The notes below the pieces were generated by a model. The model was given only the letters and a program-made list of their open reading frames with translations. It searched no databases and was not told where the DNA came from. The translations under genes and the position numbers were made by a program. 64,000 bases of DNA, from contig OZ234498.1 of NCBI GenBank assembly GCA_965153455.1, positions 5,456,001-5,520,000 on the forward strand. Direction: 5' to 3'. Shown piece by piece: positions 39,840 through 51,984 of this stretch (position 1 is its first letter; each line of letters opens with the position of its first letter). This DNA comes from Sphagnum compactum (taxonomy: Eukaryota; Bryophyta; Sphagnopsida; Sphagnales).

Positions 39840-42800
39840 AATGAAAATAAACATGGTTGGTTTTTTAGAGAAATTTAACAGACAATGGAAAGCAGAACAA
39901 AAAGAACATGGGATAATAGTAGGCACTTATAAAGAAAGGAAAAAGGAAAAAAAAAACTTGTTACAATAAATGGTAGGGGTAAAAAAATTATAGCAATTAG
40001 GGAAGATGCCATTGTTTTTGCGATAAATAAAGCCAACCAATTAGATTGGGAGGCAACTTTGACGAAGGAGATGTTGACAAAATAGCTAGCAACTACGCAA
40101 GAGCAGGGCAATAAGGCCAAGTGGAAGGGGAAGGCTAAGAAGGATGATGATGGGGAGGATAACAACAACCTGTAGCCCTTGAAAATGAAGCTAATGTGGA
40201 AGATGAAGAGGTAGTTTGAAATTGAGGATGATTTTAGGTGGGCTATGACGGTAAGACTAGGGGGGTTGCGGAGGTTGCATTAGGGTAGATCTTGTTTATG
40301 TTTTTTTACTTGGGAATCAGAATTATAGACAAGGTAGAAATCAAGGCCATGGTATGCAAGTAGAAGGTAAAGATCACACGGGAGGTGATATTTGAAACGT
40401 TTTAGTTGCCCGATAAAGTTCCAAACATAGAATGGCCAAGTCCCACATAGCTAGAGGTAGCAAAAATGTGTAAAAAAATGGTGGATGAAATGGTACATCT
40501 AAGGAAGGAAGGTTGGTCTATCATTAAGATGAATGGAAGGTATGTCCAGAAGGTAGGGGTGATACTTTAGATGGTAAAATTGAAAAATTGTAAAACCTAT
40601 TATAACAAGACAATAGCCTTGTTCATCATGGAGGCAAAGAACGACAAAGAGGTGAATTGGGTAGGAGTGTTGTTTTGAGACCTAAAGCCATATATAGAAA
40701 AATGGCTGCCAGGAGGTAACATGCCATTTGTCCTATATGTTGCCTAAGTGGTGGACATGTTGTTACAAAAATGGTTTTTGATTGAGGGACTCCAACCCAT
40801 AGGTTGGTATGTGGAGTTAGGTTGTGAGGAGGACAAAGGGGGATGACTTCAATTAGCTGTAGGTAACCCTCCCCCCATCACCTTTAAACCCCATGTTTGA
40901 AGGTTACTATGTTCATTAGTGATAGCCTATGGTCTTTACACATCTCTCTACTTAATACGAAGGAAATAAGGTACTAGTTTATTGTTTCTTCGAGGGGCAA
41001 GAGACCTACCACAAAGGGGGAGGTAAAAAAGAAGGCAATGAAAGATTAGGCAACTCAAACCACTTATAGGACAATACTTTCTGTTATAAACATTTGGTAG
41101 GCAACTAAAGTATCATCCCCTCCCAAGACAGCAACACCCGATAAGAAGGTGTAGCCATAAAGATAGGCATGCTCCCCCTTTAAAATACAAGTAGGTAGAA
41201 TAATTCTTCCAATAGACAATAGGCAGGTGCAAACTTTGACACCCACTAGGTCACTTATTCCAACTAGAATGGATATTTTTGATGTGGAGAACGATTTAGA
41301 TAAGGGCACCTTCTTGAGAGTTTGACATGGGGTGGTAAGACATCCAAAGTACCATCACCCTCACCCACAATGGGAGGAATGGTTCATCTTGCTAAATAGC
41401 CACCAAAGCCGATAAGGTCTACACAAATTGACCCCGATGAAATTCAATTAAAGGATATTTTAAGGGACGAAAGGATGGACATGCAATTAATGTGGGAGGG
41501 AACCATTATGACCCCCCCCAGGAAGTAGTGGAAGAAGGGGCTATTGTGGCCCAATAAGAGAGGAAGGAAAATGAGGAACCTAAGATGGCCCAACCAACTG
41601 TGCAAGGAGGAGAGAGAGGGTGCAGAGCATTAGGTTGAAGGTACTACCCTTTTTGCCATACCTAAGGATCAAATGGAGGAGGCACCAATAAGGCAACGAC
41701 ATACTACCTCCCTTGCCGATCTTGTAGAGAGTGGGCTAAAAAAGTCCTTTGGTAGGAAAATGATTAACAAGTAGATGGTAGTCCATACTAGGATCACCCA
41801 AAGTCAACAAACAATGAAGGTAGAGGAGGAATCTATAGTGACAGGGAAGATTAGGAGTCGAAGGAATAGAAGGTACAAAGACAATGTTTTTTTTGGGTGA
41901 AATTTCACTAACTAACGACAAAAAAACCCAATGTGATTTCTACAAAGGATTTTTTTGAAAACTTTCAAAAAATTCGCCATATTTTTAGAAAAAAAGGAAA
42001 AAAATTGTCAGATTTAGATAGTGAATCCACATAATTGGGGATTTTTGCTAGTGCGCCTACACGAGGAATTTGAAAAAAGAACCCTGTATAGAAAACATTC
42101 CTTTACCCCTTCTCAATAATCTATTCACACCACACTATTGGGTGAGGATGAACACCCTACTATCGATGGGAAAATATTTTCAGTGATTAAATTAGGTGGC
42201 AGTATGAAGAAATCCATAATAGAGGCCATTTATGACTTTACGACTTCAATGAAGGTATTGGAACATAAGGCAGTAGGTAGGGAGATAGTAATGAAGTAGA
42301 TGGAAATGTTGGATGGGGTAGGGGTGGTTGCCATTAGGGGGCAGCAACAGGCGGACAAAATCACCCAGCTTGGAGGGGGTAATTGAGTTTGAAAGTTGTC
42401 TTTATGAGGAAAAGGAGGAATGATGAGTTCAATTGTCGACTAGATTGGGCGGGGGACACATATCCACAATTGGAGCAAAAGTGCAAAAGGTAACATTGCT
42501 GCAAGCTTAAGTGGACAAACTGATGGTGGATAATAAGGACCTTTAAGAGGTAGTTGACATCCAGATTGAAGAAGGATTCAAGAGAAACTACAGTATAACC
42601 ACCCTAGAGGAACATTTGAAGATGGAAAGGGCATACAAGGAGAAGTTATTAAATAGGTTGAACGAGTTGAATGATGAGGTTTTTACCCTTAAGCACCAAT
42701 AGGGTATTTAGGGGGTGGAGTAGGATCACTAGGAAGATGTCTTGTGGCAACAATTATAGCTATCACAAGAGACAATAACTAGCTTGTAGGTCTAAACAAA

Positions 42801-43340
42801 CTTGTTCACAAGGACAAATATAGTGCTCGAACTATAGGACCAATTGCTACAATGGAAGTGTTTGGCTTTGAAGGTGGTTGTGGTAAATGCCAATTTGGCC
42901 ATATATAATACTCTCTTTAAGGAGCATAACCTTTTAAAGTTGGAAATAGTGGCATGGTGGTAGAAAACAAGAAAGAGGGAAGCTATATGGAATGAACTCA
43001 AAGGGGAGCTCAATGCCATTTTGGATGTTCCCCCCTTCCTTACACTAGCAGATGAGGCAACCTACCATCAACAATTGATGGCATACAAAAGAACTTTCCT
43101 TGATTTCAAGGCTAACAGTGCCATGCTTAACACATTTAATAGTTATGACATCAATAACACATAAAATATTCCCCAACATGCCTTCTAGACACCAAGGGCA
43201 ATTATGGGCCCAAATGAAGATTACAAGACTTTTTAAGGCACAATTATTATCTCCCCATCTAAGATGGTAGGTAGTAATGCATCTTTAAAATTTCAACCCA
43301 CATAATAAGGATTGTAGGGATGTAATCCAAGGTAGAGGGG
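39840..43340 (+). pseudogene. long decayed coding element (transposon-like), stops mostly TAG
   Basis: Protein-like plus-strand frames persist for over 3 kb despite many stops. Examples are LDWEATLTKEMLTK (about 40045), FEIEDDFRWAMTVRLGGLRR, MVDEMVHLRKEGWSIIKMNG, IEKWLPGGNMPFVLYV and, further on, a helical part NYSITTLEEHLKMERAYKEK and LNRLNELNDEVFTLKHQ. Most stops in the first part are TAG where a Gln codon would fit. The layout (globular part, charged linker, coiled coil) resembles plant transposon-encoded or gag-like proteins, but no reverse transcriptase, integrase or DDE block was seen. The family is not identified. Confidence 0.5.
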
Positions 43341-45653
43341 GATAATGTTAAGGGGTAAAAATCTCTAGATTAGTTAGTGCCATAGGCATCTTAATAAATA
43401 ATAATTGTCAATGGTAGACTTCCTGTCCCTTACCAAAGGGTTGAAGTTAATGAGATTAAATAGTTCATGTTAATGAATGGTTGGGTGTAATCTACCCGAT
43501 CACCTATGAGATTTTTAGGAAGGGATTAGGATAAGGACCTTATTTTCATGGGGCCAATGTGGGCCTTGTTTGGCTTTGTGGAAAAGGAAGATTAGAGGAG
43601 GGTTTGAGGGATTCTATAGCATTTGATAAGTTTGTAGTTTGGAGTTGAAATGGGAAACTCTCTCTTGGAGAGGTGTGTGGTGTAACACTAGAGAAGAGGG
43701 AATAGTTTGGAAATATATCTGTACTTGTGTGTTATCTCAATGGAAAACGGTTGAAGAACCTTCATGTGCTTTGTGTGGGTTTATTCTATTGAAAAATGAG
43801 GAAGGTAGCATAGTTTAAACTTGCATAATGTGTTGTTACATTTTGTATAGTAATTTTGCGTTTCTTTTACAAAAAACGATAAGAATGTGTGCAAGATCTT
43901 GTGCACCATATGGTTTTGCTACACCTATATGATTTGGTCCACCTTATAAACTAAGTCCATGAAGTTGTAAAAGAACTTATAATACCTTCCATTGCCTTTT
44001 TTTCAAAAATATATATTTTCCATCTTGTCATAGTGGACTTGACATTAAATTACAATCCTTGTACCTTCAATGGGGATATGTATGACAAGTCATTTTCAAA
44101 TATTTTCCTTACTATTCATTCAAAAAAGTTTCCAAACATGTTCCAAGTACTTTTATCTATACACATCTCGCAAGATTGACAATGCATCAAGTGACCATTG
44201 TATCAATCTCACATTTCTTTTATTGTGTTAGGGTAGATTGGGACAAGCTATAACGACTACACTAGCAAGGAATAAATGCATTATAGCTTTAGATTTTTTC
44301 GCTTGAAAATTAATGTAAGAGAAACTCTTTAGAGGAGATGATGACTTTGGATGTGATTGTGTCAGTTTGGAAAAGATGGAGAATTATGTGAAGGCATAGA
44401 TCAAACTATGGACTTATGTGAGCTTAAGGAGAATTAGGTATTTAGTCAACTGTTTATTTTGGGCTTATTGAGTTTGTGGGATGGTAGTTTATGATATGGG
44501 GATGGTGGGCAATTCCTAGCAAATGTTCTCTAGCGTTCTAGCCTCTCATTGGGTGCTACACCACCAATTATTGTTCAACAAATGGAAAGTGCACAAATGC
44601 CATTTCCTCTGCTTGGAATCATATGCCATAGACAATGGTATGGGGCAAATGGGTCATCAACACTAGTAGCAAAGACAAGTGTTTATCCATTTGAACTTCT
44701 TCCAAACAACATTGTGTTTCAACTAAATTATAGTAAATGATGGTGTCCAAAAAGGTCGAAGTCAAAATGGTAGAAACCATTGAATGGATAGGACGGACAA
44801 TGGGGGACTGACCTTGTTCCAAACCTTGGTAAGAATTAAAACAAAAGACTTTCCTAGTTTCTCTTTTGCTTGCAAATGTATGCAGATAGAACAAATGTTC
44901 ACTTAACAATAGGGAGGAAATAATATGCTCATTGCATATTCATTATAGTAGGGTGGAAAGTGTGCCACAATAAGAACTATGACACAACAAGGACAAGACA
45001 TAGGATAGACTCCTATGTTCGAAGGCAAATATGAGAGTTTAACAATGAAGGATGGATATATATGTTTCGTCTTTCAACTAATAAGTGCTACAATGAATGG
45101 TAAAAATTAATGATTTTTTTTTGAATATCTTGTTAAAATATAAACCAATAAGGAATGTAAGATTTTAAGACATTTTCAAAATGATAGTCTTTCATTTGGA
45201 GTTCCAAAGTCTTATTAATGTCATTTAAAAAAAAAATCCACATCTTATATACTTCCTTGTTCTAAACCTTTCGAAATTGTTAACAAAATTAATACGGTTG
45301 TCTCAAAATCAATACAACCTTTTTATGAATTTTGTGAGGTTCTAACATTTATTCATTAAGTCCACAAAAATTGACATTTATAATATTAAAACTTTATATC
45401 ATCATACTAAACATATTTTATTCGATTTGTGGTTAAATTGTAAAACAATTTAAACAAAATATTGTTATTCATATCGATTCCTTCTTGATATTCCTACACA
45501 ATGGGACATGATTCCTATACCATGTTTGAAAACACTTTAAAAAACATATTTTAATCATCATAAGTTTTTAACACATTAATTCTAATTTACACTCCTATCT
45601 AATGAAACAATAAAACCAATACATCTTGTAACTTATACAAACTGTAAGAATCA
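43341..45653. other. AT-rich spacer, no gene seen
   Basis: No conserved coding blocks were found. Sequence near 43550-43900 follows the decayed element and may be its 3' part. The remainder is AT-rich without recognised structure. Confidence 0.45.
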
Positions 45654-46495
45654 ATGAAAGTTGAGGTTCAAAATCGGTTTACAATAAAATTAGTCCTTTC
45701 GTGTACACCAATTGTGATTGAATCCTATTGGGTAATTATACATGGCTTTATTGAATTTCTTTTGTATTCCAATTACTTGAAGAGCAGTAAGGCAGATTCG
45801 GGTTGTCCCTGCAGCGCAACTCTTGAAGCCAAGTCAGTCGTCAGATGGAACCTTCTTGTTGTTACAGAAGTCTAGTGCTTAACCATGTAATATGATAGCA
45901 GTTCATCCTCAAAGAGTTTCAGAACAAGCTCCCTGCTAAAGTCCGAGCTATACCTATGTCAGAGTCTCTGGGGACCTTCAGCACAGAGTTTCAAGCTTTG
46001 CTTGTTCTCACTCTAGCCCCAACATATGATGAGCTCTAGCAGTCATAAGCGAAGTAATAGCAGCAGCTCATAGCCAAGGTTTTAAGAAAGTTTGCCAACA
46101 TGGCATTCATTTATACCACCATGAGCCAGGTCTCATCAATGGTCATTTATCTGATATAATTGGCACACGGGAGAGATTCTGCTGCATCATTAGGACCTTT
46201 GTAGACTATTTGCTAGAGCTTATCATGTTCTACATGCCAATTGCATGCATTTGAAAGAGCAATTGCCCCTAAGAAGCATAGGGTGAAGGGTGGAATCTCT
46301 CATGAGCCACAATTAGGTGTGTCAGAAGGGTTTTTACAGAGACATGTTGCTGCAGATGACAAGACTAAAGATTTGGGGGGCCAATGTCTGAAACAAGGTA
46401 AGCAATGTGCTCATGAGGGAAAAAACCAATATGCTTCAGTACTTACTGTTGTTGGATCCTCTTCTACAGGAGAGGTAGACCTCAACCCTTGAAAT
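45654..46495 (+). pseudogene. gene-like island, unidentified
   Basis: Composition rises to gene-like values. Plus-strand frames give plausible protein such as FQNKLPAKVRAIPMSESLGT, FSTEFQALLVLTLAPTYDEL and, after several stops, AIAPKKHRVKGGISHEPQLG up to a stop near 46490. The pieces are broken by stops at about 46036-46075 and 46159-46210. It may be a dead gene copy, or exons of a gene with introns I could not place. I do not recognise a family. It lies about 90 bp from the 3' end of the minus-strand gene that follows. Confidence 0.35.
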
Positions 46496-46585
46496 GGCCA
46501 GCACGCTGCTGTGGAAGAATTACTCTCTACCAATTGACACCACTGACTGTCAGCCACATGTTGTAATATATTGGCAGGCAACTAG

Positions 46586-48554
46586 CTAATGCTTCTTTCT
46601 CTTGCCTTTTGGCTTCTTACCTTTGCCCTTTTTCTTAGACTTGCCAGCTCCTGCTTTCTTCCCCTTGCTGCCTTCGCTATTGAAAAATGCATCTCCTCCT
46701 GCCCGCTTCCGAAATGAAGTTTCTTTAGGGGCTGCAGATGGGGGCTTCACATACAGGATGCCTCCCTTGAATGTTCCCTCTGAGGCTTGTAGACCTCTCT
46801 GTTCTGTCCTTTTCCAAAATGTCAGCTTTTTCTCTCCATTCAACCGCTTTGCAGGCGCTGACCCTACTTCATATCCCTGGAATTCCATTTGTTATGCAGA
46901 GTGAGAAATTGCATTCGCTCATCATTTTATGCAAATTACTTTTCATATTGTCATTTACATCTGAACACAATTTGCAAATAACCCTAGTCAATAGCTCCAT
47001 CTTTGCATGCCACTATACTACTCTGAAATTCTCTTCTATCAGTTCCTTGAGGAGAAAAAACAACTTGTAGCTCTTCCAGAATGTTTTTATCCTTGTTTCA
47101 CCTTGTGAATTCTTTCCTAACCGTCTCTGAAACTGACCAGCTCCATATACTTTTCTTCCTTTGCTTTATCTTTCCATCTTTCTCACCTTTGCCCTTCCAG
47201 GAAAATCAGAGGGCTACCTGAAAGGCTGAAGAGACAGACAAGCTGAAGTACCTGTGAACGATTTTCCTCTTCTAACTTTTCCCGCTTCCTTTTTATGTTC
47301 AAACCCATATTTATGGGCATCTTGAAGCTCTTCACAGGCTGATCCCAGTAAAACCGAAAGCCATGAATCCAAAAGCTGGTCAGAGCAACAATTGAAGTAT
47401 ACATTCTATCCAACAAGCAAGAAGGACATTTGCAAAGTGAAAAGTTCCATCCACTATTGCACTGATCTACAATGCTTCACAAAAGAAAACATCACATCCT
47501 ACTGTATCACTCCATAACTGTTCTGCAATGTTGGTTTCTTTCACAATGCAAGGGCGGTGCCCTCTTGACAAGGAAAAGAAAATCCAGAAGCCAACAGAAA
47601 ATTTCACAAGGGAGCTCAGTCAAACCTTTGCACCAAGAGCTACAAGTTTTTCCTGCTCTTGCTTCTTGTGATCCTTCCAACTCAACGTTGAATTTCCTAA
47701 GATCAGGCCCAAACACAAAAAAGAGGCAAGTTCATTTGCTGTTGAGGATAAGGTTGAACACAAGCTTAAGTGAGAGCTTCAAAACACACTCTAGAAAAGG
47801 AAACCTTGAAAGTCACAAACCAACTGTCAATCCTAAAAAAACTGTTGTTGCACACTGGAATCATAATCCTGCATGTTGGCTCTCAGCTCTAAAGTACAGC
47901 AAGCAAGTGGTATGAATTGGTACAACAACTGAAGCCGGCCAGCCAACCAGCCAGCCAGCCAGCCAGCCAGCCACACACCTAGTTGCTCCACTTCTTTCAA
48001 GATATTCCGGAACTCCATTGAAAAGGCCTCATCATTGTCCTCTTCTTGAGCTGTTGCCGCAACTGGAGCAGCTTCTTTTAACACATCAGATGCCTTGGGA
48101 GACTGTGTTCATAAAAAAAAGAGATGCAATAGGTCACGCATTGTGCTTGCTTGAGAGCCACTGTTTAGCTTGCTCAGAACATAGTCTTGACATTTGAAGG
48201 TCAAGCATTTGGTCTACTGTTTTCTGGTCAATTGTCTAGCTTGCTCAGAATATAGTCTTGACAATTTAAGGGTTGATGAGAGGGCTAGGGTTAGGGATAG
48301 GAAATGGGTGGAAAGAAAGAAAACAAAGAAAGTTTTACCATGAAGAGTCTCCATTCTTTAGCAGATGCTTTGTTCTGATGAAAGCCTCGAGCTCCTCCAC
48401 TACTACCATCATAGATGATCACTGGCACATCATTATTATCATTATCATCGTCTATGCTGTTCCTGCTCTTCTTCATGCTTTGCAGTCTGCTACCGCTGCT
48501 GCTGCTGCTGCTGATGCCACCTTTCTGCTTCTGCCGGACCATTCTCTCAAACAT
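46586..48554 (-). CDS. small basic, probably nucleolar protein (DUF4602/C1orf131-like, tentative), 5 exons
   Basis: Exons on the minus strand: 48554-48339, 48102-47979, 47696-47626, 47338-47252 and 46876-46586. All have GT/AG borders and join in frame to a 262-residue protein. The start is the first in-frame ATG (MFERMVRQKQKGG); a second is at MVRQ. It has a Ser run and an acidic Asp/Asn run in exon 1, then EAFSMEFRNILKEVEQLG. A conserved-looking core follows, KKQEQEKLVALGAK then MPINMGLNIKRKREKLEEE, then EQRGLQASEGTFKGGILYVK. The tail is very basic (KSKKKGKGKKPKGKRKKH). The ALGAK-plus-basic-helix core and the RGL...FKGG.L.VK block recall DUF4602 proteins of the small-subunit processome; this is from memory of the family style and needs a profile search. 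Telo-box strings upstream fit a ribosome-biogenesis gene. Confidence 0.7.
47937..47972. repeat. (CCAG)n microsatellite beside a splice donor
   Basis: About eight CCAG units (GGCT on the gene strand), one changed to CCAA, begin six bases inside intron 2 of the basic-protein gene, next to the GTGTGTGG donor at 47978. Confidence 0.85.
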
Positions 48555-48699
48555 GATGATCTCCAACAACGATTATAAAAAACCTAAAGCAGCAAATTCA
48601 TGAGAATGCTCTACACACATTCTCAAGCTACAATCATTATCCCAACAACAACAACAACAACGCAAATTTCTTCCGCAATTCCAACGCTGCCTTCTCTCT

Positions 48700-48750
48700 C
48701 TCCTTCCCACAATTAGGGTTTCTCTCGTTCTCTTTCTTAGGGTTCAGTGT
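48700..48750 (-). promoter_or_regulatory. telo-box and pyrimidine-rich promoter region of the basic-protein gene
   Basis: ATTAGGGTTTC near 48713 and CTTAGGGTTC near 48738 read as AAACCCTAA-type boxes on the gene strand, about 150-190 bp upstream of the ATG. In plants telo-boxes are enriched near the starts of ribosomal and ribosome-biogenesis genes. Function here is inferred. Confidence 0.45.
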
Positions 48751-48759
48751 TTTTCTTAG

Positions 48760-49700
48760 GAATTTTTGTCAGTAGCCAAAAGTGGCGATCGTCCAAAGGA
48801 ACCTATGGGTTTTTCTCTGGCGAAATTTTTCCAAGTGGCGATTTATATATTTCAAATTGGCGAAGATTTAGTGTTTTTTAAAAAAATTCTTCGCCAAATT
48901 TCGATTTAGAAAAAAAAAAAAAAAACAAATTCTATTCTAAGTTGTTGCAGCAAAAGTACCCAGCAATATAAGAAGGATGCTAGATTTTTCCTACTTTTAT
49001 ATTTTATTATTGCCAAATCTGGCTAAAGTAATGTATCGATGATCGGCACTTCAGCTACTTCACAATTTAGAAAAAAAACGAAAAGAAAAAAAAACTCTGA
49101 TAGGAACATGTAGAAAATGTGGTGATCATACTTCAGAAGATTTAGCCAAATATGGCTATAAATTTAAAAATAAAAAATAAAATTTTAATACATCCTTCTA
49201 TACTTTTGACTACAACAATGACGGGTTTAAAAATAAAATAAAATAAAATGAAATAAAATAAAGGTTTTCAGTTATTGGTAGTTGGTTTGTGGAGGGTTTA
49301 AATTAAAAAAGAAAAAAACAATTTCAAGGGGGTCCCTCATTTTAAGTGTGCTTGAGAAATTTTTAATTTTCCTTGGGAGAAATTTCATCATGTATTAGCG
49401 ATTTTTTTTTTCCCCCCAAACAAATTTTGTCGTTTTCTTGACCAAAAAAAAAATTGTAGAAAAAATGGGGGAAAAGAAATTGGTTTTTTAATGTAAATTT
49501 GCCAACTTTTTCAATATCAGAAAATTGGAAAATAAAAAAAATCCTGGTTGGGTTTTAAGCTTTCAAAATTCATTGGGGGGAATTATATTTTCTACAACCT
49601 AGCTTGTAATTTAAAAACCTAACTTCCCCATGCAATTGTTTGCAACCCAACAAGAACTAGTGAACAAGAGATTGAGGGAGTAAAAAAAACGCACGGGGGA
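48760..49700. other. AT-rich spacer, no gene seen
   Basis: It is low complexity with many A and T runs and AAAT repeats. Motifs TGGCGA and TTCGCCAA recur near 48782-48900 around a weak inverted arrangement. No coding region is seen. Confidence 0.5.
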
Positions 49701-49701
49701 A

Positions 49702-49720
49702 CTAAACCCTAAACCCTAAA
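49702..49720. repeat. interstitial telomeric tract (CCCTAAA)n
   Basis: About 2.5 heptamers read as CCCTAAA on the plus strand. Confidence 0.9.
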
Positions 49721-50190
49721 AATTGCATCTCGGCTTTTTAACATTGGGTGCCACCTAAGATGCCACCTAGATTTTCATTCAACATTGATTTAATGTCAAG
49801 TGTGAATGCTTAATGTTAAGTGAATGTTAGCTTTACCATAAAATGTTCATGGTAACTAGAATAGATGTAAGTCCTAAATGACTAGCATGGTGTTAGGGAA
49901 CTCAACACTAGAATCGCTAAAACCAAGTGTGAATGCACTTCTAGTGTTAAAAAAAATTTATACAAATGTATGAGTTCTACGGAATAATAGTAGGCTTGTG
50001 CCTAGGTGTGAAAAGAATAAAAATGTGACCAATGAGATTGTTGAAATGGGAACTCGAATTAGATTGTTCAAATGAAAGCCCCTCATGAATGAATAAGGGG
50101 TGGATTCAAGTAGTTTCACAATGTTTAAGACCTACGATGTAAGAGTTATTGAATATTGAATAATTTTTTTATTTAGAAGTTAATAAAAAA

Positions 50191-50224
50191 TAAACCCTAA
50201 ACCTAAACCCTAAACCCTAAACCT
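50191..50224. repeat. interstitial telomeric tract (CCCTAAA)n
   Basis: About four heptamers, one missing a base (CCTAAA), read as CCCTAAA on the plus strand. Confidence 0.9.
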
Positions 50225-51563
50225 CTAAATAAAAAATTTCAAAGGAAATTGGGACCATGCACTTTTGCTATTGTTGGAACGTTGTTTACTTTTGATATTG
50301 TTGGAACGCCCTTAATGAGTTAGATTTTGTGGAAGTGATTTTCTTAATTTTTAGACCTAAAAATGTGGTAGATATTGAACATGAAAGGAAGTTTTTGTGA
50401 ATGAAAATTCAACTTTTATATTATATTTTTATGTTACAAGTCAAAAAAATTGATGTTAAAAATATAGACAAATATTTTTTAAAAGATGAAAAAAGTAGTT
50501 CTAGGCCTTTTTTAACTAAGATGTTCAAAGAATCGTGTTTCAAGATTACATGCCCATTCATTCACCATGTGTATAAGACCAAATTGTTGGGTATAATGGC
50601 CATATGTGAATGGGGGAGATATTGAATTTTAAATGATTTTTTATCATCAAGAATTCAAATAAAATTTAAAAAAAAACCAAGGTTTTGGAAAAACAAAATC
50701 AGTTGAGAATGAGTTCACAATTGGGCCAACAACACATGCCACATTAATGGCTATGAAAAGACAATTTTGTGGCCTTTCATGTTGTTCATGATATCTATAT
50801 TTTCTTAATGAGAGTTTATGGACATAAGATGCATATAATAAAAGCATATTGTTGATGATAATCAACTCAAGATGTTATGACAATAGTTGATACTTCTCAA
50901 AGTCTAGTAAACTCCATTTTTCTTCATTTCTTTCATCTCTTTTGCTTGCATTGCATACTTGTTGAATCCTTCTTTTTTTTGTCCAAAAAAGATGGTGTAA
51001 TTAGTAATTGCCATCAGACTAGTTGGGCTACCAATTGTGACGTGATTAATTATTATTTTGATTACTTTGATTGCAAATTTAAATTAGGTAGCGGATTTGG
51101 AATTAGTGTGGTTAACCACCCTAACTAGGTTACAATGTATAACTAGACACAATTCACTTGCTATATACTTCTACAATTTATTTTCCCCCCTCCCCACCCC
51201 AAGAAAAAAATCTTAAAATTTTAACAAATATTTTTTAAGAATCGAGAATTTGTGAAAGAAAATATTTTTAGGTCAAAAAATTTTCTTTTTGGGGGAAAGA
51301 GATTCACAAGAAGTGGAAGGAGGTGGTGTTGAAGGCTTCTTGTTTGTAGATGTTGTTGTTGGCCTTGCCATGGTAGGCAAAGGATATATTGTGATTAGAT
51401 TCATTATAGAGTATATAGTAGCTTACGGGATTTTGGCCCCTACTAGGTAATAATAATAATAGGTCTATTTTTTTTATATGAGGATTTTTGAAAGATAATA
51501 ATTTTTTGGCTTGTGTTGAAAGAAACCGGAGATTAGTTAATATAGAGTTATAATAATATCTTG
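50225..51563. other. AT-rich spacer, no gene seen
   Basis: Short frames without family motifs. Nothing else is supported. Confidence 0.5.
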
Positions 51564-51817
51564 AAGGATTTTGGGTTTCTTTTATTAGAGGATTTTTTTT
51601 ATAATGAAGATTAATATATTTTGGCATGGTGAAATAATTTTGAGTTTTCATAATTCTTCTTCTTTTGCCTTAAGATACCTTTTAATATGTAAGGATTTTG
51701 GGTTTCTTTTATTAAGAGGATTTTTTTTAATAATGAAGATTAATATATTTTGGCATGGTGAAATAATTTTGAGTTTTCATAATTCTTCTTCTTTTGCCTT
51801 AAGTTTTACCTTTTAAT
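51564..51817 (+). repeat. recent tandem duplication, unit 127 bp, two copies
   Basis: AAGGATTTTGGGTTTCTTTT starts at 51564 and again at 51691. The copies are nearly identical through TAATATATTTTGGCATGGTG and TTCTTCTTCTTTTGCCTTAA, with small indels. Confidence 0.9.
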
Positions 51818-51872
51818 ATGTAAAATGGCAAAGGCCACACAATGTGACACACCTCTTGTTGTTGTTGTTGTT

Positions 51873-51898
51873 GGGTTTAGGGTTTAGGGTTTAGGGTT
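51873..51898. repeat. interstitial telomeric tract (TTTAGGG)n
   Basis: About three and a half heptamers read as TTTAGGG on the plus strand, opposite to the neighbouring tracts. Confidence 0.9.
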
Positions 51899-51984
51899 GA
51901 GGTACAAAGTGGTAAAGGTTTTGAAGGCAGAGAGACACCAGAACTGACAGAGATTTGATATATACTTTGGAACCCTAAAACTTT

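Noticed and set aside
47472-47915. Plus-strand 147-codon frame at the basic-protein gene
   Set aside because: It covers exon 3 and introns of the minus-strand gene in antisense and shows no motif.
49741-49970. Short relative of the Harbinger element
   Set aside because: AAGTGTGAATGC strings resemble the Harbinger ends and ATGTTAAG occurs, but the two copies are in direct rather than inverted orientation and no target duplication was found.
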